Assembly: GCA_031549325.1 (NCBI GenBank)
Contig: JAVBQA010000032.1
Span: forward strand, 22,249 to 86,248
Reading direction: 5' to 3'
DNA: 64,000 nt
DNA from: JAJDGF01 sp031549325
GTDB taxonomy: Bacteria; Bacillota; Clostridia; Christensenellales; Aristaeellaceae
This document shows, piece after piece, positions 25,218-34,445 of the stretch. Numbering within the stretch: position 1 is the stretch's first letter; each line of letters starts with the position of its first letter. Position numbers and translations under genes: made by a program. The notes under the pieces were generated by a model. That model searched no databases. It saw only the letters and a program-made list of their open reading frames with translations, and was not told where the DNA came from.

Positions 25218-26027
25218 TTAGCTGAACCGGTGATACGTGCTGTAGATGTATCCCGTGCGGGTGCCCGCCCGGACGTAGCTCCAGCTGCCCTTGGTGTAAT
25301 ACACCTCGATATAGGTGTTGTACGGCAGCGACTTGACAACGGCGTAGCCGGTGCCCGCGCCCTTGCGCATGTTCACCCCGCGGGAGGCCGTGGTGTAGGC
25401 GTTCGCGCCATCCACAACATAGCTTCCGGAGATGTAACCGGTGTAGCCGCGCGCGGTCTTGACCCGCTGCCAGCTGCCGGATTTCCCCAGCACGATCAGC
25501 TTCTCGCCATGGCTGGCGGTGCCCAGCCTGCGGTAGCCGGTGCCCGGGCCGGAGCGCACATTCACCGCGCCGCCGCTGCTGTCCACGCGGGCGTACTTGG
25601 TGGTCGAGCCGCTGCTGCCGCTGCCGCGGTGGCCGTCGCCGTCGATGTCCTCGCCCTCGTCCTCATCGGGGTCCAGCTCGCCATTGGCGTTGTCGTCCCA
25701 AAGGTCGTACTCCCTGATCAGGTACAGGATATATTTGTTTTTCAGATAACCCACCGCGCCGGAGGAAGTCACCTTGATCTTGCTCCAGGCCTCCGGATCG
25801 CCCTCGTCATCCGAGCTGTCGCAGTACAGCTTGATCGCCGTGCCGTTCTTCACGTAGGCCATCGTGGGCGTGTCGCCCTTGCCCGGACCCTTGCGCACGC
25901 GCAGCGTGTCGCCCTTGTTGGTGGTGCGCACCGTGGTGTTCTTGGTGCTGGCGGCCGAGGCCGGCAGCGCGAACACGGACACCAAGAGCAGCAAAGCCAG
26001 TGTTACCGAAATCAGTCTGCGTGCCAT
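25218..26027 (-). CDS. Secreted triple SH3b-domain protein with an EF-hand-like loop
   Basis: A 269-residue protein with a signal peptide (residues 1-~26, cut near ASA/AS). Three bacterial SH3 (SH3_3/YgiM-like) domains follow: residues ~31-105 (TLRVRKGPG), ~143-205 (AVNVRSGPGTGYRRLG…GYTGYISGSYV) and ~210-269 (VNMRKGAGTGYAVV…GYIYSTY). Between the first and second lies an acidic linker, residues 111-122 DDNANGELDPDE, which fits the 12-residue EF-hand/dockerin calcium loop (D1, N3, N5, G6, L8, E12). SH3b domains usually bind cell-wall peptides. No catalytic domain is present, so a wall-binding or regulatory protein is inferred. It is preceded by AAGGGGG. Confidence 0.88.
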   Translation of the reverse strand: MARRLISVTLALLLLVSVFALPASAASTKNTTVRTTNKGDTLRVRKGPGKGDTPTMAYVKNGTAIKLYCDSSDDEGDPEAWSKIKVTSSGAVGYLKNKYILYLIREYDLWDDNANGELDPDEDEGEDIDGDGHRGSGSSGSTTKYARVDSSGGAVNVRSGPGTGYRRLGTASHGEKLIVLGKSGSWQRVKTARGYTGYISGSYVVDGANAYTTASRGVNMRKGAGTGYAVVKSLPYNTYIEVYYTKGSWSYVRAGTRTGYIYSTYHRFS

Positions 26028-26604
26028 ATCATTATCCCCCTTGAGAAATTATCGGTGGATTGCCAATCTGCCCATTAGACTGGCGCGCCCTGGGATTTGG
26101 TTCCATTCAGCCCATATTTTTCCAAGAAAGATTTCGCGGGGCAACGCGGAGCGCGCGTCTGTCCGGCCTTCCCCGGCCCGGCGGGGGAGCGGGGGAAGGC
26201 GGGGCTGGCCGGATGGCCGGGGGAACAGATCTCCTGGAGGATTTGTATTCTCTTTCCCTATACGGTATACCCGAGGGCGCGGGAAAGGCGCATCCGGCGG
26301 GCAAATCGCCAATAGAATTACAGAATATAATAGAAATGATTTGTATGGCGTAACCTTTCAAGGGACGAAATCCGCGAAAAAACCCGGGAATTGCAAGGTT
26401 TTTCCGATGAAAAGGGATACACGGAGTTCAAATGCTGCTGATAGTTACTTTGTTATAAGTGTGAAAAGAATATACGAAAAAGATAAATGTAACTGATTGA
26501 GTAACCGTACTGCCATATACTGGCACTAAAGAAACGCGAAACCCAGGAAACATCCCAAAAGATACATCAAAGGATACATCGACAAACAAAATGGAGGGTT
26601 AAAC
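26028..26604. other. 577-bp intergenic region, partly AT-rich, upstream of the extracellular gene block
   Basis: No credible gene. It is unusually AT-rich from about 26320 to 26600 compared with the window. On the plus strand TTGTAT (26243-26248), 17 bases, TATACC (26266-26271) looks promoter-like. AACCTTTCAA (26352-26361) pairs with TTGCAAGGTT (26391-26400) and is followed by TTT, so a ~125-nt small transcript is conceivable. A CTGATT/TATACT pair (26493-26498, 26516-26521; 17-base spacing) may be the promoter of the gene at 26605. Confidence 0.45.
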
Positions 26605-27279
26605 ATGAAACTTAAGAAAATCGTCTCCCTGCTGCTGGCGCTGCTGATGCTGCTGGCTTCCGCCGCGGCCATCGCCGAGGTGATTCCGGAGCCCGCCAAG
26701 CAAGAGCCGGCCGCCGCCGAAACCAAGAAGGAAGAACCGACCGAGCACAAGGAAGAGCCCAAGGCCGAGCACAGGGAAGAGCCCAAGGCCGAAGAGCACA
26801 GGGAAGAGCTCAGGGCCGAGGAAGCCGCCGAGGCGCCCAAGGCCGAAGAGCACAAGGAAGAGCCCAAGCACGATCAGCAGCCCGAAGCCGCCGCCCAGGC
26901 GCCCCAGGCCGAGGAGAGCATCCCCGCCGAGCAGCCGGCCGAGCCGGTCGCCGAGCCGGTGGCCGAAGAGGCGGGCGAGATCGCCAACGACGAGCTCGTG
27001 ACCTTCGACGAGGAGCAGGTGCCCATGAGCGACGGCCAGACGGACCGCAGCGTGATGGTGAAGATCGACATGCCCAGCGTGATGGAGGTCGGCAGCGCCT
27101 ACAGGGTGAGCGCCAAGCTGTCCGGTTTCGAGAATGTTGACTATAAGATTGAATGGCAGTACAATGATGGAAATGATTGGAAAACGCTGGAGGGCGAGAC
27201 GAGCCTGAAGCACAAGGTCAAGGTCACTCGCGACTCCGTTCGGTATAGCTGGCGCGCCATCGTCACCGAGGCGGCCTAA
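26605..27279 (+). CDS. Secreted Glu/Lys/Pro-repeat protein with a C-terminal Ig-like domain
   Basis: A 224-residue protein. Residues 1-~25 are a signal peptide (KIVSLLLALLMLLASAAAIA). Residues ~28-130 are low-complexity, with repeated KEEPK and AEEHREE units and PAEPVAEPVAEEA. Residues ~150-224 form a compact beta domain (MVKIDMPSVMEVGSAYRVSAKL…KIEWQYNDGNDWKTLEGE), similar to Ig-like domains of extracellular Clostridia proteins. No sortase motif or membrane anchor is seen. The extended charged region suggests a wall-spanning stalk. ATG 26605 follows GGAGGG. A perfect 26-bp palindrome separates it from the giant gene. The family is not recognised. Confidence 0.75.
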   Translation: MKLKKIVSLLLALLMLLASAAAIAEVIPEPAKQEPAAAETKKEEPTEHKEEPKAEHREEPKAEEHREELRAEEAAEAPKAEEHKEEPKHDQQPEAAAQAPQAEESIPAEQPAEPVAEPVAEEAGEIANDELVTFDEEQVPMSDGQTDRSVMVKIDMPSVMEVGSAYRVSAKLSGFENVDYKIEWQYNDGNDWKTLEGETSLKHKVKVTRDSVRYSWRAIVTEAA

Positions 27280-27296
27280 GAAACCCAAAACCTTAT

Positions 27297-27322
27297 CATA
27301 CCGAGGCGCGCGCCTCGGTATG
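27297..27322. repeat. Perfect 26-bp palindrome between the two secreted-protein genes
   Basis: CATACCGAGGCGC (27297-27309) is followed directly by its exact complement GCGCCTCGGTATG (27310-27322). With no loop and no T-run it may be a weak terminator, an mRNA processing site or a protein-binding site. Confidence 0.7.
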
Positions 27323-27392
27323 GTCGCGAATGGGAAAACGAATCAAACGGCTGGGAACAAAAACAATCCGACAGACTGTGGAGGGGTACCAA

Positions 27393-30300
27393 ATGATGAA
27401 ACTCAAGCGCGCGCTGTCCATGCTGCTGGCGGTGCTGCTGGTGGCGACCAGCATGCCCGCGATGGCGGCGACCACCGGTTCCGCCTCGCCGGACATCGAC
27501 TACTTTGCGGTTCGCTTCATCGACCGGGAGGGAAATGCGGTCGGCGGGGAGAAGATGGTCGCCGACGGCACGACCGTCGAGCCGGTGAGCATCGACAGTT
27601 ATTACAGCAGCACCGAGGATTGGTGGTATCACGATGGGTGGACGCTGTCGCCGGGCAAAAGCAGCCTGGTCGAGTTGGACAGCTATCCCATCCGCAAGGA
27701 CACCGATTTCTACGCGCACTACATTCTCGTGCCCGCGGGCAGCCCGACGCCGATGACCGTCAAGTACACCGTGAGCTTTTTCATGGATGACGGCACGCCG
27801 CTGGAGAGCCAGACCGTGCCCCAGGGCGCAGCAGCCGACGCGCCCGGCGCGCCCGAGAAGCCCGCCGACGCGAGCTACAGCTACCTCTTTGACGGCTGGG
27901 CGCTGGGCCATCCGGAGGGCGGCGTCACCGATGTGTCTTCCTATGCCATCGAGGGCGACACCGTGTTCTTCGCCCGGTTCGTGCGGGAAGTGGTGTGCGT
28001 TCCGCCCCCCAGCGTCACGGAGGGCAGCTATGCCATCGAGTTCTACCTGGAGCAGCCGGACGGCAGCTTCCAGTTTGAAGACACGCTCGACGTCAGGAAC
28101 GAGCAGGGGCAGGCGGGCGACACCGTGTCTTTTGATCCGGAGCAGCGCGGCTTCAGCGGCCACTCGTTTGACGCGGGCAACCCGGACAACGCGCTCAGCG
28201 CCGTGATCCCGTCCGCCGACGACTTTGGCAACTACGACCCGCCCACGCTGAAGGCGTATTACAAGCTGAACCGCTACACCGTGACCGTGGCCATCAACAA
28301 CGGCCTGGGCGCGGGAAGCAGCAGCATAACCGCCGGCGGCGCGGTCCTGGGCGACCGGATGGTGTTTGACAGAGTGCCGCACGGCGCCACCATCGAGCAG
28401 CTGATGGGCGGCTACCCCGAGGTGACCGTGGACCAGGATTACGTGTTCAACGGCTGGGAGTTCAGCAGCGTTGGCTCCACCCAGAGCTATGAGCCGAACC
28501 AGGCCAGCTGGCCCGACGCCATCACCGGCGACGTCACCTTCAACGCGGTCATCGCGCGCGGCGAGGCGCTGACCTATCGCATCGACTACATGGGTTACTA
28601 TCCGGGCGGCGCCGTGGTCGCCAATGTCCTGCCCTCGCGCACGGTCGGCGTGCTGAGCCTGCCCACGCAGGATCAGTTCGGGGAGACCTATGCCGCCACC
28701 GAGCAGGAGAAAGACACGCATCCGGTTGACATGACCGGCATCTCCTACAGCTACAAGAACTTCACGTACCAGGTGGGGCGCAACGAGGGCGCCGACGCGG
28801 TGCTGACCTTCTTCTACGACCCCATGCAGAACCAGCCCGGCCACTATGGCTACACAGTGCAGTACCGCGACCAGGACGACGCCGACATCGCGGGCATGAA
28901 GCGCGTGTTCGACATCCCCGACGGCGAGAAGGTCTCCGTCGAAGGCCCCAACGGCAAGCCGGTCGCGGACGCCTATGCAACCGAGACGCCCATCGACATT
29001 CAGGGCTACGAGTGCGTCGGTGTCGGCATCGTGTACGCGATCGACGCCGATAAGTCCGACGACGGCCAGATCGTCTACACCGACGTCATCCAGGATATCT
29101 TCTATCAATATGCGCTCGCCGGCGAGGCGAGCTACACGGTGGAGCACTATGTCTGGAACAGCTACACCTTCGAGCATCAGATCTCGGACTATTTTACCGA
29201 GACGCTCGTGGCCAAAATCGGCGAGACGGTGACCGCCAAGCCCAGCTACATCTACAAACACAAGATGGACGAGAGCAACGCCAACAACGTGACCAGCGGT
29301 GTGGTGCAGGCCGACGGCTCGCTGGTGCTGAAGCTGTATTACATGCCCTGGGACACGTATAGCGTCTACCTCTACATCAACAACAATGACCCGGGCGAGA
29401 TCGACCTTGGAGGCGCCAGGAGCAACTTCTTCTCGTTCTATGACGTTCCCTCCGGTACCAGGCTGATGGATCTGATCGGAAGCATCCCGCAGGTGATCCC
29501 CATGGATGATTACGGGATGAGCACCTGGATGGACACCGCCTGGAACTTTAACCCCAATTACACATACACACAAACCGACCTGGGCGTCAACCCCAACTGG
29601 GCGGACATGACCGTCGACATGAACCACAACTTCGTGGCCTACTTCACGCATCTGCCGCTGGAAAAAACGCTGCGCGTGGAGTACCGTACGAAGGACACCC
29701 GCCATGAGATCAAGACCGCGACCGCGAACGTCATCCCCTGCCATGTGCTGCCCAGGCGCGAACAGATCAGCCTGGAGTATGCCTACGATCCCACGTTCTA
29801 CCGCTACCGTCCGCTCAACCTGCTGGATTTTGGCTATCGGGCGGTGTCCTTCGAGTACAACGTGCGGGACGAGTCCGTCGCGAACGATCCGGACGCCCCG
29901 GAACCGGACGGCACGCTGGTGTTCTTCTATGAACCGGCAAGCAACCCCAACTACCAGGAATACCAGGTGTTCTATCACGGCCCGCGCCCCGAGAACGGCG
30001 GGCAAGGCGACGACCTGATCGCGCCCACCAAGTTTGTAGAGGATCACTCGATGCTGATTGAGCGCATCCTGAACCGCTACGCCACCGCCGCCGACGAGCA
30101 GCCCTATGAGGCGCCGATCCAAATCCCGGGGTACGAATATGAGCGCCTCACCTACGAGGTATACCCGTACAAGTTGGCGCCCGTGCCCCCGGTAGCCGAG
30201 ATGTGGGACGCCCCGGTGTGGGACACCCCCATGATAGCCGCCGACACATTCGACCCTTCGTACGACCCAAAGGATAACTGGATAGATTCCGACTTTATCA

Positions 30301-33300
30301 AGGAAATCCACTTCTTCTATACCGCGGTTGAACAGCCCAGGCCCCAGCTCACCATCAAGGCGGGCGACGCCTCGTTCGAGTACGACGGGCTGGAGCACAG
30401 CCTCCCGGCCGACCGCTACAGCGTGATGAGCACGCTGCCCACGGGGTTCGAGGTCGAATCCGTGACCGTTGAGGGCAGCGGAACCTACTACAAAGCCGAC
30501 GGCTACGAGACCAAGATCACCGCCGTCATGATCAAGCTGCCCGACGGCACGCTGGCCCCGGCGGAGGACTGCTGCGATGTGACTTATGAGACGGGCGCGC
30601 TGATGATCACCAAGCGCCCGATCACCCTCACGGCCAACAGCGGCGACTTCGTGTATGACGACCGCGACTTCACCGTGACCGGCGTCCAGCCCGATCCGGA
30701 CAACGCGCCGGCCGCCTCCGATGTGGTGGACGACCGCCTCGTGACCGTCACCGGCCACGACGCCACCGCCGGGATGTACGTTCCGGCCAACCAGGCGCGC
30801 ATCGTGGACGCGAGCGACAACACCATCGACCGCTCGGACAACTACGAGATCAACTTCGTCGACGGCGTGCTCCGGATCGCCCAGCGCCCGGTGCGCGTGG
30901 AAGCGATGTCGCTGACCGCCCAGTACAACGCGAGCGACTGGCGCGTTGAGTGGCACGTGCAGCCCGACCCGCGCGCGGACGCCAGCCAGCCGGACACCCA
31001 GATGTCCGGGCTGCTCATCGCCCACCAGGCCGACGTGCAGCTCACCAACTCCCCGCAGCGCAACGTGTGCGATCTGCCGGTGGACCTGAAGGACGTCAAG
31101 ATCTTCAGGAAGAGCAGCCCCTTTGAAGACCTGCTCAAAAACTACCAGATCCTGCCGGTGGCGGGCCGCATCACCATCACGCCGGCCCGGGCGATCATGG
31201 TGACCGCCCCGCAAGTCCTTCACCGCTATGACGGCCTGCCGGTCACGCCCCAACCGAACAGCGGGCTGGTCGCGTTCCTTCAGCCGGGGGACTACGTCAA
31301 GCCGCTGGACGCCGTGGTCGACCCCAGCCTGACCGAGCCGGGCTTCTATCCCGGTGCGGTTGTGCCCACGAAAGTGCGGATCTACAACGAGAGCGGCAGC
31401 GACGTGACCGACAATTACCAGGGCGTCGAGTACGTGAACAACAACCTGACCATTTTCCAGACGGCGGTCACCATCGCGGCAAAATCGGACAGCGGCTGGC
31501 TGTACGACGGCCAGCCCCACACCGTCGGCGGCGCCACCCTGAGCGGCAGCCCGCTGGAGAGCGGCCACTGGCTGGACGACTCGCTCGTCACCCGGACCGG
31601 CACCGACGCGGCCAACTATTCGGTGGACGCCACAAAGGCCGTGATCCGCGACGCCGCGGGCAACGACGTAACCAAGATGTACCAGGTCACCTACCGCAAC
31701 GGCAGCTTCCCCATCAATCCGCGTCCGGTGCAGATCCAGGTGGAGAACTTCTTCGGCGCCTACGATGGCGAGTGGCACGCGGTGCGGTTCTTCCCCCAAT
31801 CCATGACCAGCGGCGGCGGCGCGCTGAGCGGCCACCAGTTCCAGTTCAGCGTTCCTCAGTACCGCCAGCGCGACGCGGGCAAGACCGCGGTCAACGCCCA
31901 GGATCACACCCAGGTGACCGGCATCCAGGGGCCGGACGGCCCGGTGGCGCTGACCAACTACAAGATCTACTACGGCATGGGCACCCTCGACATCCAGAAG
32001 GCCCCAGCCATCACCATCCACGCATCGGGCGCGGAGCGCATCTACAATGGCACGATGCAGACCGTGTCCCTGCCCTGCACGGTGCAAGGCACGCTGATGG
32101 GCAACGACCGCCTGGTCAACGCCGACTCGATGGTCATTGCAAAGGGCTACGAGGTCGGCGACTACAAGGGCAAGTTCACCGAGCCCGCCCGGATCATCAA
32201 CGACGCGGGCGAGGACGTCACCACCAGGAACTACGCGGGCGTGAACTATGACGGCGGCTACTTGGTCATAAAGCCGCGCCCGGTGACCGTTACCGTCGAG
32301 CGCCTGAGCGTGCCGTTTGACGGCTTCCCTCACGTCCCCAACTACTACTACGACATCGGCAGCACAAGGGGGAACTCAGGGCTGGTGTCCGAGTACGGGG
32401 ATGTCCTCTTCGTCGACATGCCCGCGGGCCGCCTCTGGCCGGGCAAGAGCGAAATAACCCTGCAGCCCAACGCGGTGCGCATCTTTGACCTCAACGCCGG
32501 CCGCATCGACGACAACTACATAGTGACGCTGGTCCCCGGCTCCGTGGAGGTGACGGGCAAGCTGAAGCTGGCGCTGCAGGCCAACAGCCAGACGGGCCTG
32601 CTCTATGACGGCGAGGACAAAACCGCCAGCGGCTTTACCCAGCTGGCCCCGCTGCCCGGGCTGCTCAAGGGCATGATCCAGATCGAGGCCAACGCCGGCC
32701 GCACCGAAACCGACGCGGGCAAGTACCCGGTGGACTTCAGCGGAAGCGTTCGCGTGCTGTATGGCAGCGCGCTGCAGGACGTCACCCAGTACTGCGACAT
32801 CGAGACCCTCCCGGGCGCCCTTGAGATCCTCCCGCGCCCGCTGACCATCCTGGCGGATCCGGTGACCGAGACCTACACCGGCAACCCCATCGGCGACAAG
32901 GCCAACGCCCACGCCAACCCGGCAGATCTGGCCCCGAACCACCGCCTGGAGAAGTGGACCATCAGCGGCGCGCAGGTTGAGCCGAACTTCTACCCGGCCC
33001 AGCTCATGCCCCAGGACGCGCTGATCTGGGACGCCAGTCACAAAGACGTGACCAAGAACTACATCATCAGCTACATGGCGGGCGACCTGAACATCCTGCC
33101 GCCGCCGGTGAAGCAGCCGCTCGTGCTGAGCGCGGAAGGCTACCTGGGCGTGTACGACGGCCAGACGCACCAGATCACCGTGGACGAGAGCCAGCTGCCC
33201 AGCGGCACGCTGCTCGAGTACTCCTGGGACGGCGTCACCTGGTACAAGCAGAGGTTCAACCACATCGGCGCGCAGACCACGACCGTGACGGTGCGCGCCA

Positions 33301-34289
33301 GCCACCCGGATTATGCGGACGGCTTCGCCAGCGCGCTGGTGGTCATCACCCCGGCCCCGCTGAAGAGCACGGCGCTCGACAGGCAGAAGCTGTACGGCGA
33401 CGCCGACCCGGCGCTCGACCAAGAGCTGACCGGCCTGATGCCGGGCGAGGTTCCCGAGGTTTCCGTCGCGCTCAAACGGGAAGCGGGCGAGGACGTGAAC
33501 AGCTATCTGATCGGAAACGGCACCTCCGTGGGCGCAAGCCGCACCTTCGACCCGAGGAATTACCGCTTCACCGCCGTGGACGGCGCGTTCAAGATCCTGG
33601 GCCAGGTGGTCTATGACGACGAGGCGGGGACGCTCAGCGTGCCCGGCGACGCGAACAGCTACGAGCGCGGCCAGACGGTCTTGGTGCTGTTCAGCCCCGA
33701 GCCTGAGAAGTCCGGCCACACCTTCCTCGGCTGGTCCGTAACTAAGGGCGCGCAGGCTCCCGACTTCACCCAGGGCGGGATCGACCAGCTGGCCATGGGC
33801 GGCGCGAGCATCACGCTGTACCCGGTGTTCCAGGCTGTTCCGGTGACCCCGACCAATCCCAACCCCGATCCGGCGCCGACCCCTGATCCGGCGCCGACCC
33901 CCGATCCGGAGCCGACGCCCGAGCCCGATCCGATCCCGGATCCCGAGTCCGGCGGCGAGCCCGAGATCGGCCAGGAAGCCGCCTCCGAGGTCAGCTACCG
34001 CGTGGAGTATTATTACGACGGCGCGCGGGATGACGCCGCCACCGTGCACAAAAACGGCCGCGTGGGCGACACCATCAAGAGCTACAAGGACAAGGGCCGC
34101 GCGGGCTACCAGCTGAACAGGGTCGAGAACCTGCCGCTGAAGCTGAAGGCCGATGCGGGCAGGAACGTGATCCGCATCTACTACGCGCAGGCGGCGAATG
34201 CGTCCGATCCCGGCATCCTGCTGACCGAGGGCCAGATCCCGTTGGGCGCCGGCAGCGGCAGCCTCAACGTCGGGGACAGCATCGAATAA
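27393..34289 (+). CDS. Giant secreted repeat protein (InlB-like and MBG-like repeats), adhesin-like
   Basis: A 2,298-residue protein with a signal peptide (residues 1-~26, LSMLLAVLLVATSMPAMA). The first ~950 residues carry beta-grasp repeats of the Listeria-Bacteroides/InlB B-repeat and MucBP kind ('YTVSFFMDDGTPL', 'VFNGWEF', 'VEYRTKDT'). From ~980 to ~2070 there are about a dozen MBG/YDG-like repeats with the core 'YDG..H' followed by 'ITKRPITLTA' or 'RPVTVTV' (examples near 30370, 31500, 32290, 33150). A Pro/Asp/Glu-rich spacer (~2151-2186, PAPTPDPEPTPEP) and a last MucBP-like domain (~2199-2266) end the chain. No LPXTG or transmembrane tail is seen, so retention at the surface is unexplained. 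ATG 27393 follows GGAGGGG. Confidence 0.88.
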   Translation: MMKLKRALSMLLAVLLVATSMPAMAATTGSASPDIDYFAVRFIDREGNAVGGEKMVADGTTVEPVSIDSYYSSTEDWWYHDGWTLSPGKSSLVELDSYPIRKDTDFYAHYILVPAGSPTPMTVKYTVSFFMDDGTPLESQTVPQGAAADAPGAPEKPADASYSYLFDGWALGHPEGGVTDVSSYAIEGDTVFFARFVREVVCVPPPSVTEGSYAIEFYLEQPDGSFQFEDTLDVRNEQGQAGDTVSFDPEQRGFSGHSFDAGNPDNALSAVIPSADDFGNYDPPTLKAYYKLNRYTVTVAINNGLGAGSSSITAGGAVLGDRMVFDRVPHGATIEQLMGGYPEVTVDQDYVFNGWEFSSVGSTQSYEPNQASWPDAITGDVTFNAVIARGEALTYRIDYMGYYPGGAVVANVLPSRTVGVLSLPTQDQFGETYAATEQEKDTHPVDMTGISYSYKNFTYQVGRNEGADAVLTFFYDPMQNQPGHYGYTVQYRDQDDADIAGMKRVFDIPDGEKVSVEGPNGKPVADAYATETPIDIQGYECVGVGIVYAIDADKSDDGQIVYTDVIQDIFYQYALAGEASYTVEHYVWNSYTFEHQISDYFTETLVAKIGETVTAKPSYIYKHKMDESNANNVTSGVVQADGSLVLKLYYMPWDTYSVYLYINNNDPGEIDLGGARSNFFSFYDVPSGTRLMDLIGSIPQVIPMDDYGMSTWMDTAWNFNPNYTYTQTDLGVNPNWADMTVDMNHNFVAYFTHLPLEKTLRVEYRTKDTRHEIKTATANVIPCHVLPRREQISLEYAYDPTFYRYRPLNLLDFGYRAVSFEYNVRDESVANDPDAPEPDGTLVFFYEPASNPNYQEYQVFYHGPRPENGGQGDDLIAPTKFVEDHSMLIERILNRYATAADEQPYEAPIQIPGYEYERLTYEVYPYKLAPVPPVAEMWDAPVWDTPMIAADTFDPSYDPKDNWIDSDFIKEIHFFYTAVEQPRPQLTIKAGDASFEYDGLEHSLPADRYSVMSTLPTGFEVESVTVEGSGTYYKADGYETKITAVMIKLPDGTLAPAEDCCDVTYETGALMITKRPITLTANSGDFVYDDRDFTVTGVQPDPDNAPAASDVVDDRLVTVTGHDATAGMYVPANQARIVDASDNTIDRSDNYEINFVDGVLRIAQRPVRVEAMSLTAQYNASDWRVEWHVQPDPRADASQPDTQMSGLLIAHQADVQLTNSPQRNVCDLPVDLKDVKIFRKSSPFEDLLKNYQILPVAGRITITPARAIMVTAPQVLHRYDGLPVTPQPNSGLVAFLQPGDYVKPLDAVVDPSLTEPGFYPGAVVPTKVRIYNESGSDVTDNYQGVEYVNNNLTIFQTAVTIAAKSDSGWLYDGQPHTVGGATLSGSPLESGHWLDDSLVTRTGTDAANYSVDATKAVIRDAAGNDVTKMYQVTYRNGSFPINPRPVQIQVENFFGAYDGEWHAVRFFPQSMTSGGGALSGHQFQFSVPQYRQRDAGKTAVNAQDHTQVTGIQGPDGPVALTNYKIYYGMGTLDIQKAPAITIHASGAERIYNGTMQTVSLPCTVQGTLMGNDRLVNADSMVIAKGYEVGDYKGKFTEPARIINDAGEDVTTRNYAGVNYDGGYLVIKPRPVTVTVERLSVPFDGFPHVPNYYYDIGSTRGNSGLVSEYGDVLFVDMPAGRLWPGKSEITLQPNAVRIFDLNAGRIDDNYIVTLVPGSVEVTGKLKLALQANSQTGLLYDGEDKTASGFTQLAPLPGLLKGMIQIEANAGRTETDAGKYPVDFSGSVRVLYGSALQDVTQYCDIETLPGALEILPRPLTILADPVTETYTGNPIGDKANAHANPADLAPNHRLEKWTISGAQVEPNFYPAQLMPQDALIWDASHKDVTKNYIISYMAGDLNILPPPVKQPLVLSAEGYLGVYDGQTHQITVDESQLPSGTLLEYSWDGVTWYKQRFNHIGAQTTTVTVRASHPDYADGFASALVVITPAPLKSTALDRQKLYGDADPALDQELTGLMPGEVPEVSVALKREAGEDVNSYLIGNGTSVGASRTFDPRNYRFTAVDGAFKILGQVVYDDEAGTLSVPGDANSYERGQTVLVLFSPEPEKSGHTFLGWSVTKGAQAPDFTQGGIDQLAMGGASITLYPVFQAVPVTPTNPNPDPAPTPDPAPTPDPEPTPEPDPIPDPESGGEPEIGQEAASEVSYRVEYYYDGARDDAATVHKNGRVGDTIKSYKDKGRAGYQLNRVENLPLKLKADAGRNVIRIYYAQAANASDPGILLTEGQIPLGAGSGSLNVGDSIE

Positions 34290-34445
34290 CCGCTGGGGCG
34301 AGGGGGCGGCCGCCGGTCGCCCCCTCCGCAGGGCCGCGCGCCGGCCAGGCGCTGATCTTGGCAGGGCGGACAGCGTTTGCCCGCGCCCCAAAGCCCGGCG
34401 CGGGCCGAACAGAACCGAGAGGATCTTGGAGAGGGAAGGGTACAT

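Noticed and set aside
27276..32333. A 1,685-codon open frame on the minus strand opposite the giant adhesin gene, and a 1,309-codon one at 32376-36305
   Set aside because: Composition is typical of antisense shadows in GC-rich DNA (His/Val/Arg-rich, no motifs); the plus strand has signal peptides, ribosome binding sites and recognisable domains.
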